Source of the DNA: Chloroflexota bacterium
GTDB lineage: Bacteria; Chloroflexota; Anaerolineae; UBA7937; B3-Chlor
Direction of reading: 5' to 3'
Assembly: GCA_030603665.1 (NCBI GenBank)
Contig: JAUVXJ010000003.1
Location: 1 to 64,000 of the forward strand
Length of the DNA stretch: 64,000 nucleotides
Part shown: piece by piece, positions 25,201 through 32,516 of the stretch
Layout: each line of letters begins with the position of its first letter
Position numbering within the stretch: position 1 is the first letter of the stretch
The notes under the pieces: generated by a model
The model's database searches: none
What the model was told of the DNA's origin: nothing
The model's input: only the letters and a program-made list of their open reading frames with translations
Program-made: the position numbers and the translations under genes

Positions 25201-25258
25201 TCTCTCGTCGAGCCGATTCCGGCGCGGCTAGCTCCGGCTGGTCTCCTTCGGCGCTCAA
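22217..25258 (-). CDS. Single-chain restriction-modification enzyme (type IIG/N6-adenine methylase)
   Basis: 1013 residues. An N-terminal PD-(D/E)XK nuclease is visible as APDYCFRVGGVRKFFLEAK (Asp89, Glu103, Lys105). A helical region follows, then the N6-adenine methyltransferase with motif I DPACGSGSF (405-413) and motif IV NPPY (567-570). The last ~350 residues are a TaqI-like target-recognition region. Both cleavage and methylation sit in one chain, as in type IIG or Eco57I-like enzymes. Start TTG 25258 follows GAGGAGGGG by a few bases. Its last codons are the source of the seven-fold tail repeat. Confidence 0.92.
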   Translation of the reverse strand: MSAEGDQPELAAPESARREIEGLVERFARNLDVYTRSDYKETQVRVEFINPFFEALGWDVRNVQGYAEQYKGVVHEDAIKISGATQAPDYCFRVGGVRKFFLEAKRPSTAVKGDVGPAYQLRRYAWSAKLPLSILTDFEELAVYDCRRRPKPADKAGVARILYLTFDEYLHRLDEIYGIFARDSVLKGSFDRYVHDTRRKRGTSEVDVEFLKEIESWRETLARNIALRNLDLSVHELNFAVQRTIDRLIFLRMCEDRGIEDYGRLLALSGDPNIYERMGELYRQADEKYNSDLFDFQEDTLTKSLNIDDKTLKPILAGLYYPDCPYEFSVLPPEILGQVYEQFLGKVIRLTPGHRAKVEEKPEVKKAGGVYYTPSYIVEYIVEQTVGRLIEGKTPKQISNLRILDPACGSGSFLLGAYQRLLDYHRQWYEEHDPQKQAKRKRPTIYQGRGGEWRLTTGEKKRILLNNIYGVDIDRQAVEVTKLSLLLRVLEGENQETLVQQLKFWRERALPDLGENIKCGNSLIGPDYFQGQLIPDEEEMRRVNPFDWDKEFPEIMRAGGFDAVIGNPPYIRIQRIEHSVADYLFHSYRAPTSKTDLSLVFIERALALARDSGLVGLICTSQWLSTDYGRNMRAMLSDGRLHQLVDFGSLPVFQKAHTYPAILIVSPTRSDSLALKRIRRSEQLNLPGIEAAEVVTINLDGLSDGPWNLGRLDIPTFLSERRIEWRPLSAYANAYIGVLTGMDRAFVLKRETAEELHLETDLLLPYAYRGAEVQRYAEVEPGALVIYPYREGPEGVPRLILEPELRRWCPNIHQHLVGHKDALRERKDSRRFYAKGSDWYRHLRAGSFDYIHPRKLLVKGIGTRTAVGLLTGATAFNGANCPGIIIEEPEQLSPLYILGILNSGVMSYHLRMICPAKLSGYTRFNARSINSAPIRTLSHADRAEKAQHDKMVALVERMLDLHRKLAGAAIPGDKKLYQRQIEATDEEIDALVYELYGLTEEEIAIVEGEAEAR

Positions 25259-25490
25259 GTCCCCCTCCTCTTGGGCGTGGACAGCCTTTGATGACTACCA
25301 GGACGAGGTGTGCGTCTCCAGCGACGATCGAAGTAGAGGCGAAGTCAGTGGGTTATATCACATGTGGAGCGAGAAGGCAAGCTAGGTTGCCGATGGCAGG
25401 GCCGGGCCGCCTATTCGCCACACGTATGGGGGTAAGCCGAATCACGCCTACGAAGAATCCTCTTTGCAGGTGCGTCTTGGCGGTGGTATG
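25259..25490. other. Gene-free stretch upstream of the R-M gene
   Basis: No gene is supported. It should hold the R-M promoter; I did not find a confident -35/-10 pair. The right part may be decayed 5' sequence of the HicA gene. Confidence 0.35.
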
Positions 25491-25617
25491 CTTTCAATAC
25501 AAGCACCGATCCAAAACAGGCCGTGTCACGATCGCCGGTCATGCCGGTCACGATTTGGCTCCTGGGACGCTGAACAGCATCTTCAAGCAGGCGCAGTTGC
25601 AGAGGCCAGGGGAGTGA
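25491..25617 (+). pseudogene. hicA: HicA toxin, C-terminal remnant
   Basis: The in-frame residues KHRSKTGRVTIAGHAGHDLA, then PGTLNSIFKQAQL, match the second half of HicA, a double-stranded-RNA-binding-fold mRNA interferase. The usual first half, with the catalytic GSH histidine, is not readable. The frame continues upstream but as unrelated sequence, so the toxin is probably inactive. The stop is 17 bases before HicB. Confidence 0.65.
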
Positions 25618-25634
25618 AAGGGCAGGTAGAAAAG

Positions 25635-25859
25635 ATGTATCGCTTTCTGATCGTTATCGAAAAAGCGAACGGCAACTACTCCGCGTATTCACCGGATTTG
25701 CCGGGATGCGTGGCTACGGGCGACAGCCGCGATCAGGTCGCGCGGAACATGCACGAGGCCATCGAAATGCACGTTCGTGGGTTGCTTCAAGACAACTTGC
25801 CGGTCCCAGTGCCCCATTCCTCTGCAGAGTATGTTGCTGTCCCCTCGGAGGCGCTATAG
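25635..25859 (+). CDS. hicB: HicB-family antitoxin
   Basis: 74 residues, beginning MYRFLIVIEKANGNYSAYSP and then DLPGCVATGDSRDQVARNMH, the classical HicB ferredoxin-like/RNase-H-like fold. The C-terminal DNA-binding helix seen in longer HicB is missing. HicB blocks HicA and often represses its own operon. With the HicA partner broken, this may be an orphan antitoxin. Confidence 0.85.
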   Translation: MYRFLIVIEKANGNYSAYSPDLPGCVATGDSRDQVARNMHEAIEMHVRGLLQDNLPVPVPHSSAEYVAVPSEAL

Positions 25860-25997
25860 GGGCAGAAGGCGACGGGCTATCGCATCGTGGCGATCACCGA
25901 TATTGAGAGCGGCCTAGTGGAACTGCGCGCCCGCCTGGGCATCTAGATCCTCACCCTACATCAGAAGGCTCCAATCAGCCGCCTATGCCCCCTCCGC

Positions 25998-26131
25998 TCA
26001 GGGCAGGCTCAGCCTCACTGCCTCCCTCGTTTCCGTCGTCTCCTTCGCTACACCCAGGGCGGTCAGAATGGGGAAGAGCACGGCCAGGAGAACGATGGGC
26101 ACCCAGAAGAAGAGGGCGTTGATCACCGCCA
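25998..26131 (-). repeat. Orphan 3'-end copy of the membrane gene at 27093
   Basis: About 130 bases nearly identical to 27093-27235. They encode FLAVINALFFWVPIVLLAVL, then FPILTALGVAKETTE and the stop, while the upstream half of the gene is replaced by unrelated sequence. The copy and the parent flank the PIN/antitoxin pair in the same orientation. Confidence 0.85.
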
Positions 26132-26205
26132 GGAACTGCGCGCGCACCGACGTGGTGGGCCCCCTCGACTGGAGCGTCAACGCGAGGCCGATGAGGGACT
26201 TCTGC

Positions 26206-26598
26206 TCACCACACAGTTGGCACAGAATGCAGCTCCCGGATTTGCTCATCCCTGGTTAGGATGTGGACGTCTCCCCCGACCAGGTCCCGGTACAAGAGGG
26301 CGGTAGCTACAATCAAGCTATCATGGATATCCAGACCCTCAGGCATGTAGGATACCGTCAGAATATCCACGGGAGCCACGACACAAGAAGGGTCTCGCGT
26401 GATTGCTGTCAGGACGTCCTGGAAAGAGATGGGCACGCGTTTGGCGTCCGCGATGTGCCTGGCTTAAGCCAACACGATCGCCGGCACAATCAGGCGGTTG
26501 TCGCTCGACTGGAGGATCTCCCTGGCTTTCTCTCCCAAGCAAGGGTCATCGACCAGGTACCAGACGAGGGCGTGGGTGTCTACTATGTAGCTGCTCAT
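26206..26598 (-). pseudogene. PIN-domain toxin with an in-frame stop
   Basis: From ATG 26598 the frame reads MSSYIVDTHALVWYLVDDP with the first catalytic Asp7, typical of VapC. It meets a TAA at codon 45 (26466-26464) where LA-ARHIADAKR would need a sense codon such as GAA. It continues in the same frame to TRDEQIRELHSVPTVW and a normal stop. PIN toxins are Mg-dependent ribonucleases. One base change explains the break, so loss is recent or a sequencing error. The ATG overlaps the antitoxin stop (ATGA). Confidence 0.85.
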
Positions 26599-26831
26599 AG
26601 GTCCCCGGGCAGCGAGATCCGCGCCTGTTCGATGTCCCCCTCAGAGATCTCGATGCCCCTCCATGCCCCGCCCAGGGCACTGAAAGTCCCCGGGGCGGGC
26701 GCGGGAGCGCCGCCTTCCAAGATCGCCAACCTCATGAGCCCTATGTCCTGCGCCAGCAGGTTGAGTCGCTGATAGATAGCCCCCAGGAGAACCTTAACAT
26801 TCAAGTCCTCAGTGGTCGCTTTCGCACTCAT
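26595..26831 (-). CDS. Putative antitoxin of the PIN pair
   Basis: 78 residues from ATG 26831, which follows AAAGGGGA by 8 bases. It has a helical N-terminus (LLGAIYQRLNLLAQDIGLMR), a Pro/Ala hinge and a C-terminal tail ending EGDIEQARISLPGDL. It does not match a named antitoxin family that I recognise, but its four-base overlap with the PIN start and its size make an antitoxin role likely. Confidence 0.6.
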   Translation of the reverse strand: MSAKATTEDLNVKVLLGAIYQRLNLLAQDIGLMRLAILEGGAPAPAPGTFSALGGAWRGIEISEGDIEQARISLPGDL

Positions 26832-27092
26832 CTGTCGCGTCCCCTTTCGACGTCGCACCCGTCCAAGCCAGTTCTTCCTGATTCTACCTGCTGTGTGCCA
26901 GAGAGGCAAAGCCCGCCCGCCAACCCAGCGGCGCGTGCTCGTGGTTCGGTGAGCACCAGGCCCAGCGTGACCGCCTCGGGCCCTTCGTTGAACCGGCCGA
27001 CGCCGGTCTTCCCCCCCTCGCAACGTGGAACTTCAGACCGGCTGGTCCTTCGATACGGCCTGCGGCATACTCAGGGTGCGTGGCGGCTGGAG

Positions 27093-27929
27093 CTAGCCCA
27101 GGCTCAGCCGGACGGCTTCCCTCGTTTCCGTCGTCTCCTTCGCCACGCCAAGGGCGGTCAGAATGGGGAAGAGCACGGCCAGGATAACGATGGGCACCCA
27201 GAAGAAGAGGGCGTTAATCACCGCCAGGAACTGAAAGAGCATGAAAGCCACCGCGACGGGTACGAACCTCTCGTACGGCTCTATCATCTCTTCCATCGAT
27301 GTCATCCACTGGTCAAAGCCCACGCTCATCTGAGCCGCCAGAGCTTCTTCTTCCTCTGCGGTGAGATCCGCACGGGCCTCGATCTGCGCCGTCATGGGCA
27401 CCATGCTGAACTCCGTGATCATGTCTCCAATCGCCGGCGGGAGCTCGAAGCCCTGCTCCTCGATCTTGGCTGCGTAGCCGAAGTACAGGCTCACGGAGGC
27501 GGCGATGGCCAGCCCTGCCAGCAGCGTGGACTGGCTCCCTGACATCGCCTCCACAGAGAACTTGAGGCGGTTGTCCAGAGCCTCAGCCACGCCTCTACAG
27601 TACAGCGCGCCGACCACGAAGTAGATCAATGCCGGTATGCCGCTGGCCAGGCTCAGCTCCCAGGCGAAAAACGCGGCGAGGGCAGAGAACGCAAAGCCCA
27701 CGAAGCATATCCATATAGGCCGGACCAGGGCCGCCGCCAGTCCACCGACCACAGCCACGACGGCCACGGCGAGCAGCAGCTCCGCCAGACCGCGCACCAT
27801 GTCCTTATCCAGGGCGAGAAGCAGCTCATGCTGTTGATTGATGTTCTGGCAGGCCATCCCGAAGAACGCTCCAGCAGGTAGAAGAAGGAGAACGAGCACG
27901 ATGGTCTTCGCCAACGCTTTCCTTGACAC
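27093..27929 (-). CDS. Membrane protein of unknown function
   Basis: 278 residues with six or seven hydrophobic helices and a charged middle segment (EARADLTAEEEEALAAQM). I do not recognise a family. The GTG start at 27929 is supported by AGGAGG 6 bases upstream. The last ~45 codons are copied at 25998-26131 on the other side of a PIN/antitoxin module. Confidence 0.7.
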   Translation of the reverse strand: MSRKALAKTIVLVLLLLPAGAFFGMACQNINQQHELLLALDKDMVRGLAELLLAVAVVAVVGGLAAALVRPIWICFVGFAFSALAAFFAWELSLASGIPALIYFVVGALYCRGVAEALDNRLKFSVEAMSGSQSTLLAGLAIAASVSLYFGYAAKIEEQGFELPPAIGDMITEFSMVPMTAQIEARADLTAEEEEALAAQMSVGFDQWMTSMEEMIEPYERFVPVAVAFMLFQFLAVINALFFWVPIVILAVLFPILTALGVAKETTETREAVRLSLG

Positions 27930-28312
27930 GCTGCACCTCCTGTTGAATACGGCCTAGCCTCGAGGCGTGCACTCCTGGCACCCCAAGCGCCGTCGACAGG
28001 ACATCGGCTCCCTGAGCCGATTCTAGCATGGGACGGTACTATTCGCAATCAGCGCCGGGGAATACCTGGCCAGTGTAAGCTGGACTCAGGATTGTGCCAT
28101 ATCACGTAACAGAGGGGCCGCGACGAGATCGAGGAAGGAGAGGCTGGCTCAGAGCATACTTCGACAAGGAGGTTGGTCGCGGGGCACGAAGGGAGGTTCG
28201 CTGGTGGCCGGTAGGTTGCCGCTGGGGTCTGTCCCTCTTCGCCTGGTAGATCACTGCCCAGAGACTGCTTCAGGTTCCCCTGGAGGCAGGCAGCTGCCGC
28301 TCACTCCGAGGG
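27930..28312. other. Gene-free stretch
   Basis: About 380 bases between the membrane gene start and the MFS gene stop. No frame with a recognisable product, no clear hairpin and no known repeat was seen. Confidence 0.4.
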
Positions 28313-29497
28313 CTATGATCCCCCCTCTTCGGGTTTGCGCATCACCAGTCCATAGGTGATCATCGTCAACAGGCACACGACGCCGATGAGCGCATACACC
28401 GATCCGTAGCCAGCCGGACCCGCCAGGACCCCCATCAACATGCCGCTAAGACCGACCCCCGCATCGAAGCAGAGATAATTCAGGCTGAGGGCGGTGCCCC
28501 TCAGGGACGCGGGGGCGCTGTCCACGACGGTCGTGTCCAGCCCCACTCGCGCGCCGCCGAATCCTGCGCCCAGGAGCAAGGCCATGGCCATCAGCCATAC
28601 GAAGCTATAGGTCCAGTTCAATCCCACCAGGCCCACCCCCAGGGCCCCGAGCAGGGGGAGGATGACGGGCAGCCGGCCCACTCTGTCCACAAGGCGGCCC
28701 GTCAGGAAGCGAGAGAACACCAGGACAACGCTCCACGCGGTGAAGAAGAAGCCCACGTTGCCCAGGCCGCGGTCGCGAGCGAAGAGAGGCAGGAACAGAT
28801 ACATCGCCCCCCAACTCAGGCCCGTGGTGAGGCTGACCAGAGAGGGGGCCAGGACGCCCCTCAAACGTATCACCTGGAGGAAACTGTTCGGCGCCGACCC
28901 CGGCCCCACTACGGCCTCCTTCTGCCTCCTCGGCTCTCTCATGAGGAGGGTAATGCTCAGGCCGGCCAGAGCAGACGCGGACGATGTGAGAAAAATCGTC
29001 TGGTAGCTGACGGCTACGACCATGGCCGCGCCCAGGGGTGAAGCCACCATCGTCGCCAGCGGGGCAGCAATGCCCCCCAGACCCAGCACTCGCCCCCAGT
29101 GAGAGGGGACTGTGATGTCAGCCAGGAGCGCGTAATAAGCCGTGGTGAAGGCGGCGATGCCGATGCCGTGGAGCATACGGCCGGCGAGGAGCATGGGGAC
29201 GGAGGTGGACATCATGTACCACAGAGGAGCCAGGGCAAAGACAAGCGTGCCGATGACCATGTTGATCTTGCGCCCACGCCGGTCGGTGAGACGCCCCAAG
29301 AAGGGCCGGCTGGCGAGGGCAGATGTGGAGTAGGCGATTCCCGCCAGTCCCACCTGGGCAGGGCCCCCTCCGATGGTCTCGATGTACAACGGCATGGGGA
29401 CGATGAGCAGCTGCGAGCTGGCGAAGAAGAGCATGCTGGCGAGGAAGGCCAGATAGAAGATGGGACTGAATCCCCCGGGCAGGGCGAAACGTCTCAT
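28313..29497 (-). CDS. MFS transporter
   Basis: 394 residues, twelve predicted helices. The loop 2-3 motif A is GRLTDRRGRK and a related signature recurs in the second half (GRLVDRVGRLP). These are the marks of drug/metabolite:proton antiporters, but the substrate cannot be told. GGGGAG is about 12 bases before the ATG. It shares the strand of the cassette-like genes upstream, yet no attC-like box follows its stop. Confidence 0.88.
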   Translation of the reverse strand: MRRFALPGGFSPIFYLAFLASMLFFASSQLLIVPMPLYIETIGGGPAQVGLAGIAYSTSALASRPFLGRLTDRRGRKINMVIGTLVFALAPLWYMMSTSVPMLLAGRMLHGIGIAAFTTAYYALLADITVPSHWGRVLGLGGIAAPLATMVASPLGAAMVVAVSYQTIFLTSSASALAGLSITLLMREPRRQKEAVVGPGSAPNSFLQVIRLRGVLAPSLVSLTTGLSWGAMYLFLPLFARDRGLGNVGFFFTAWSVVLVFSRFLTGRLVDRVGRLPVILPLLGALGVGLVGLNWTYSFVWLMAMALLLGAGFGGARVGLDTTVVDSAPASLRGTALSLNYLCFDAGVGLSGMLMGVLAGPAGYGSVYALIGVVCLLTMITYGLVMRKPEEGGS

Positions 29498-29603
29498 AGA
29501 GAGTGGATTCTCCCCTCTACCGTCACCGATACGGGGCAGCGGACTGCCAGGTGCTCCTCCAGGGCCTCTCTCAAGATAGTGGTCACGTCGCAGCTGGCAC
29601 CCG

Positions 29604-29753
29604 TCACCTCCTGGTGCTCACGGATAGAAGCGCGATGCCGGTCAGCGCAAGACTGGCGGCGAGCCATGCTGAGAAGCTTGTGTGTAAGAACAGGATCGTC
29701 AATGCGGCTAGGACCAGCAGGACTATGCCTGCGAAGAGACGGCTTCGTTTCAC
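29604..29753 (-). CDS. Small two-helix membrane protein (49 aa)
   Basis: GTG at 29753 with AAGGAG 9 bases upstream. The product opens MKRSRLFAGIVLLVLAALTI, carries a second helix (AWLAASLALTGIALL) and ends VSTRR. Positive residues at both ends fit a hairpin in the membrane. It begins about 24 bases after the TTTAGGC box of the attC-like site, exactly where cassette genes start. No family recognised. Confidence 0.55.
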   Translation of the reverse strand: MKRSRLFAGIVLLVLAALTILFLHTSFSAWLAASLALTGIALLSVSTRR

Positions 29754-29776
29754 TCTCCGGCGCTCCTTGCTGGGAA

Positions 29777-29900
29777 GCCTAAAGGCTCTGAGCTGAGCGG
29801 CCGGGGTTCACCATCTCACATCCTTGTCTTGCTGCAGGGATCTCGATTCCCTCTTGCGCTTGCCGCTCAATCCCCGGTCCGCTCCAGCGAGTGGTTAGAC
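29777..29900 (-). other. attC-like recombination site
   Basis: Minus strand starts GTCTAAC (29900-29894, overlapping the stop of the CPBP gene), then CACTCGCTGGAGCGGACC. The right half carries GGCCGCTCAGCTC and ends in TTTAGGC (29783-29777). GAGCGG pairs with CCGCTC, leaving an unpaired A as in true attC sites. It shares its arms and the central TCTCGATTCCCT (plus strand) with the site at 30791-30880. Confidence 0.6.
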
Positions 29901-30719
29901 TGGCGATTTTGGTGCTGTATTCTCCCTCGACCGCCATCGGTTTATGACTACTCCCAAGAGGCCAAAGAACGCGATCATGAAGAGGCCATCCACACCGACT
30001 GAGCCGAGATACTCCTTACCTGCTGAGAACGAGACAAATCCTGCGACCAGTGGATTCGCGATCGAATTGCCAACCCAGTGCATGAGCACAGCTGGCCAGA
30101 AGGTAGCCGTAAGTATCCTGATCCCGCCATAGACTATCGAAAAGGCAAACGCGCCGAGAAAGAGTCTGGGAATGTACGTTGTCAGGCCTTCCGTGGAGTA
30201 GGATGAGAGTTCACGAATATAGGGCAGATGCCATGAAGCCCACACGACCGCAACGAGAGCGTGTGCGACGTATACATTGATTCCCAGTGAATACATCTTC
30301 GGAGCAAGGTATCCGCGCCATCCGACTTCTTCAAAGAGCGCGAAAAAGAAGAAGATCACCGTCGCTGGCAGCGCGGCCTGGATATATAGCCCCATCGAGA
30401 ACTCGGAGACTGAGGAGGCCGAAATCAAAGAGCCAACAAGTAGCGCAAGCGCAATCGCGACGGGGTAGGCCAGCAAACTGACTAAGTACCAGCGGACATT
30501 CTTTCTGATTGTTGGCTTGGCCCCTAGGTCAGACCAATCTCTGGTCACTGCGCGCATCAGCACCGACACGAGTATTGGAGCAGTCCCCCAAATCAGGAAT
30601 CCGAGGCCCGGTGAAGTTGGATCACCTCCCAACAACGGGCCGATCCACGCCACCACATTTACGAGAACTGAAAAGATCACGATGTACCGGATTGTTTTCT
30701 TGCGTTCCGAATCGTTCAT
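29895..30719 (-). CDS. CPBP-family intramembrane metalloprotease
   Basis: 274 residues, about eight helices. The Abi/CAAX signature EEVGWRG (Glu130, Glu131) is followed by WASWHLP and HWVGNS, giving the glutamates and histidines of the CPBP (Rce1-like) active site. Relatives process prenylated proteins or act in bacteriocin immunity. ATG 30719 follows AAAGGGA at 9 bases. The stop overlaps an attC-like site. Confidence 0.88.
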   Translation of the reverse strand: MNDSERKKTIRYIVIFSVLVNVVAWIGPLLGGDPTSPGLGFLIWGTAPILVSVLMRAVTRDWSDLGAKPTIRKNVRWYLVSLLAYPVAIALALLVGSLISASSVSEFSMGLYIQAALPATVIFFFFALFEEVGWRGYLAPKMYSLGINVYVAHALVAVVWASWHLPYIRELSSYSTEGLTTYIPRLFLGAFAFSIVYGGIRILTATFWPAVLMHWVGNSIANPLVAGFVSFSAGKEYLGSVGVDGLFMIAFFGLLGVVINRWRSRENTAPKSPV

Positions 30720-30790
30720 CTTGCGCACTCCCTTTGTGTTCGTTGGTCTAGCACGTGACTGCTAATGAATTGCTGCACCGGGGAATCGCC

Positions 30791-30880
30791 GCCTAACAAC
30801 CTCGAGCTGAGCGGCCCCGCAGCACTACCTCGATTCCCTTTCTCGTCCCGCGTGGGGTCCGCTCCAGAAAGTTGTTTGGC
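30791..30880 (-). other. attC-like recombination site
   Basis: 90 bases. On the minus strand it runs from GCCAAAC (30880-30874) through TTTCTGGAGCGGACCCC, and back through GGGGCCGCTCAGCTCGAGG to GTTAGGC (30797-30791), a perfect right-hand box. It lies 8 bases after the CAT-like gene stop, and the CPBP gene begins 72 bases beyond it. Confidence 0.65.
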
Positions 30881-30887
30881 TGCGCCC

Positions 30888-31532
30888 TCAAGCCTTCCCA
30901 AGGATGGAATTAGGATGATCCAGGTAGTCTTGCACTTCTGTATAGAATCTCCCCACGTGGATTCCATCAATCAGTGCATGGTGTTTATGCACGCTCAACG
31001 GCATCTTCAGGAAGTTGCCCTCTTCGAAGAACTTCCCCCACGCCAACCGCGGCACCGAATCCGCTGGATCCAAATGCATGGCATGTTGAACGCTGGTGAA
31101 CGACACCCAGGGTACCGCCGTCATGTACAGTAAGTCGTCTTGTCCTGGTTCGTCCTCCAGCGTGGGATTCTCTTGCACATAAGCGATCTTCTCCGCAGCT
31201 CTGGCAACAAACTCCGCGAAGTCCTCAGCATAGTCAAACGTACAGAAGCTGAACAGATCCTCAGCCGCCAGAATCGTCGTGGATGGGTGTACGATCTCGT
31301 GCTCGACCACGCTTCCCTCTCGAATGCGATACCGGAACTCAGGAATCGCGTTTGCTGCTCGTGAGAGCACGTATACGATGGCGAGGGTGATTGAATGGCC
31401 ACGCTGCTTCACGGCTGGATAGAACGTGATCAGGTCTACATCTGCGCATAGACCGCTGTGTGGATGGTCGAGGGCGCTGAAGAACTCGAAGTGTTTGCGT
31501 CGTGGCCAAGTCTGTTTGTCAATATGGCGCAT
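30888..31532 (-). CDS. Chloramphenicol acetyltransferase-like protein (CatA family)
   Basis: 214 residues, the normal CAT length. The active-site stretch HKHHALIDGIHVGRF has catalytic His185 and Asp189, and the N-terminal WPRRKHFEFF and mid TSVQHAM segments also match CatA. CAT enzymes acetylate chloramphenicol with acetyl-CoA as trimers. An unusual insertion in the middle and environmental setting mean the true acceptor may differ. It is followed at once by an attC-like site, the position in which cat genes travel in integrons. Confidence 0.85.
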   Translation of the reverse strand: MRHIDKQTWPRRKHFEFFSALDHPHSGLCADVDLITFYPAVKQRGHSITLAIVYVLSRAANAIPEFRYRIREGSVVEHEIVHPSTTILAAEDLFSFCTFDYAEDFAEFVARAAEKIAYVQENPTLEDEPGQDDLLYMTAVPWVSFTSVQHAMHLDPADSVPRLAWGKFFEEGNFLKMPLSVHKHHALIDGIHVGRFYTEVQDYLDHPNSILGKA

Positions 31533-31718
31533 ACTGCCCTCCCAGATTGATGCGCAAATACACCTTCGAACGCCGAATCGATCTTGCGCAGTCTACCGGT
31601 TGCCAGCTCAGCGGTCCGTACCGCTACATTCAACCGTCATCACCGATCTGCCTGGAAGAATCGGTCGACCCGGCCCCCTCGCCCCCAGGTTCTGCCGCAG
31701 CCAGTTGCGACGCCAATC

Positions 31719-32117
31719 CTAGTCTTCATAGAACTCGTCAAAAGCGTACTGATCCGCGGGGATGGAGTCCCCTTCCGCGAGCTTTCCACCCCGGAACCGG
31801 AAGACGACGGCCTCGTAGCTATCAAACTGACGACCGTCGGGGCGACTGGCGGTGAGGCGGGCGTACAGAATGACATGGTCGCCGCCGGATAAGAGGACTT
31901 CGGGCTCCACTCTCATGGTATCCCCAGTCAGATCCCTTACTCGCTGTAGCGCCTTGGCCATCTCCTCCAGGCCGGTGAAAGTTCCGCTCACCTGAGAGCG
32001 TCCCCTGATGACGTACTTGACATCAGGGTGCAGACCCTTGGTCAGAGCCTCCATGTCGTTGGAGTTGAAGGCTTGCAGAACGGCCCTCAGTGTTTGGACA
32101 TTCTTCTGTTCAACCAT
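31719..32117 (-). CDS. NTF2-like (SnoaL/ketosteroid-isomerase fold) protein
   Basis: 132 residues with the cone-shaped NTF2 fold pattern: helix VQTLRAVLQAFNSNDME, then HPDVKYVI, the strands DHVILYARLTA and FDSYEAVVFRFRGGK, and the acidic end. Such folds host small-molecule isomerases or hydrolases, or have no enzymatic role. ATG 32117 is used because GGGGAGG lies 4-5 bases before it, and it starts 24 bases after a GTTATGC box of an attC-like site. Confidence 0.8.
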   Translation of the reverse strand: MVEQKNVQTLRAVLQAFNSNDMEALTKGLHPDVKYVIRGRSQVSGTFTGLEEMAKALQRVRDLTGDTMRVEPEVLLSGGDHVILYARLTASRPDGRQFDSYEAVVFRFRGGKLAEGDSIPADQYAFDEFYED

Positions 32118-32140
32118 GTCGCCTCCCCTGGACCAAGTTG

Positions 32141-32304
32141 GCATAACGGAGCGGCGAATGCCCTAGAAGCATTCCACACGACGACGAACGTCAGCCGCCG
32201 CGCTGGTGCGTGATGCTCAAGGTCACCACAGAACCAACTTCAATCCGGGTGTGGCCGTCCACTTGCGCACGCGCAGCGCGGTCGGCTGCAGCGAATGGTT
32301 AGGC
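32141..32304 (-). other. attC-like recombination site
   Basis: Minus strand begins with a perfect GCCTAAC (32304-32298), then CATTCGCTGCAGCCGACCGCGC. The opposite arm GCGCGGCGGCTGACGTTCG pairs with it apart from a few bulges. The right box is weaker, GTTATGC (32147-32141). At 164 bases it is long but within the range of chromosomal attC sites. Confidence 0.6.
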
Positions 32305-32516
32305 TGCCAATCCCTGGACAATGTATGGAGCTTGTTTCTAGAACGACCATTCGAGCTTAGAGCCTTTCACAAGAATCACGTACCTGGCTTTGAGAATTGG
32401 ATATATCCAAATCCAGTGACCAGTACAAGATAGACTGCCACAGCCAGCCAACCCAGAACATTCATCTGACCTGTAAGCGTACCCTACACTGAAACCAGGA
32501 ACCCGCATGAATCCGC
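32305..32516. other. Spacer with a possible very small membrane peptide
   Basis: A minus-strand frame from ATG 32465 reads MNVLGWLAVAVYLVLVTGFG, then stops after 29 codons. A hydrophobic peptide is possible, but its ribosome site is poor. Otherwise nothing is seen. Confidence 0.25.
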
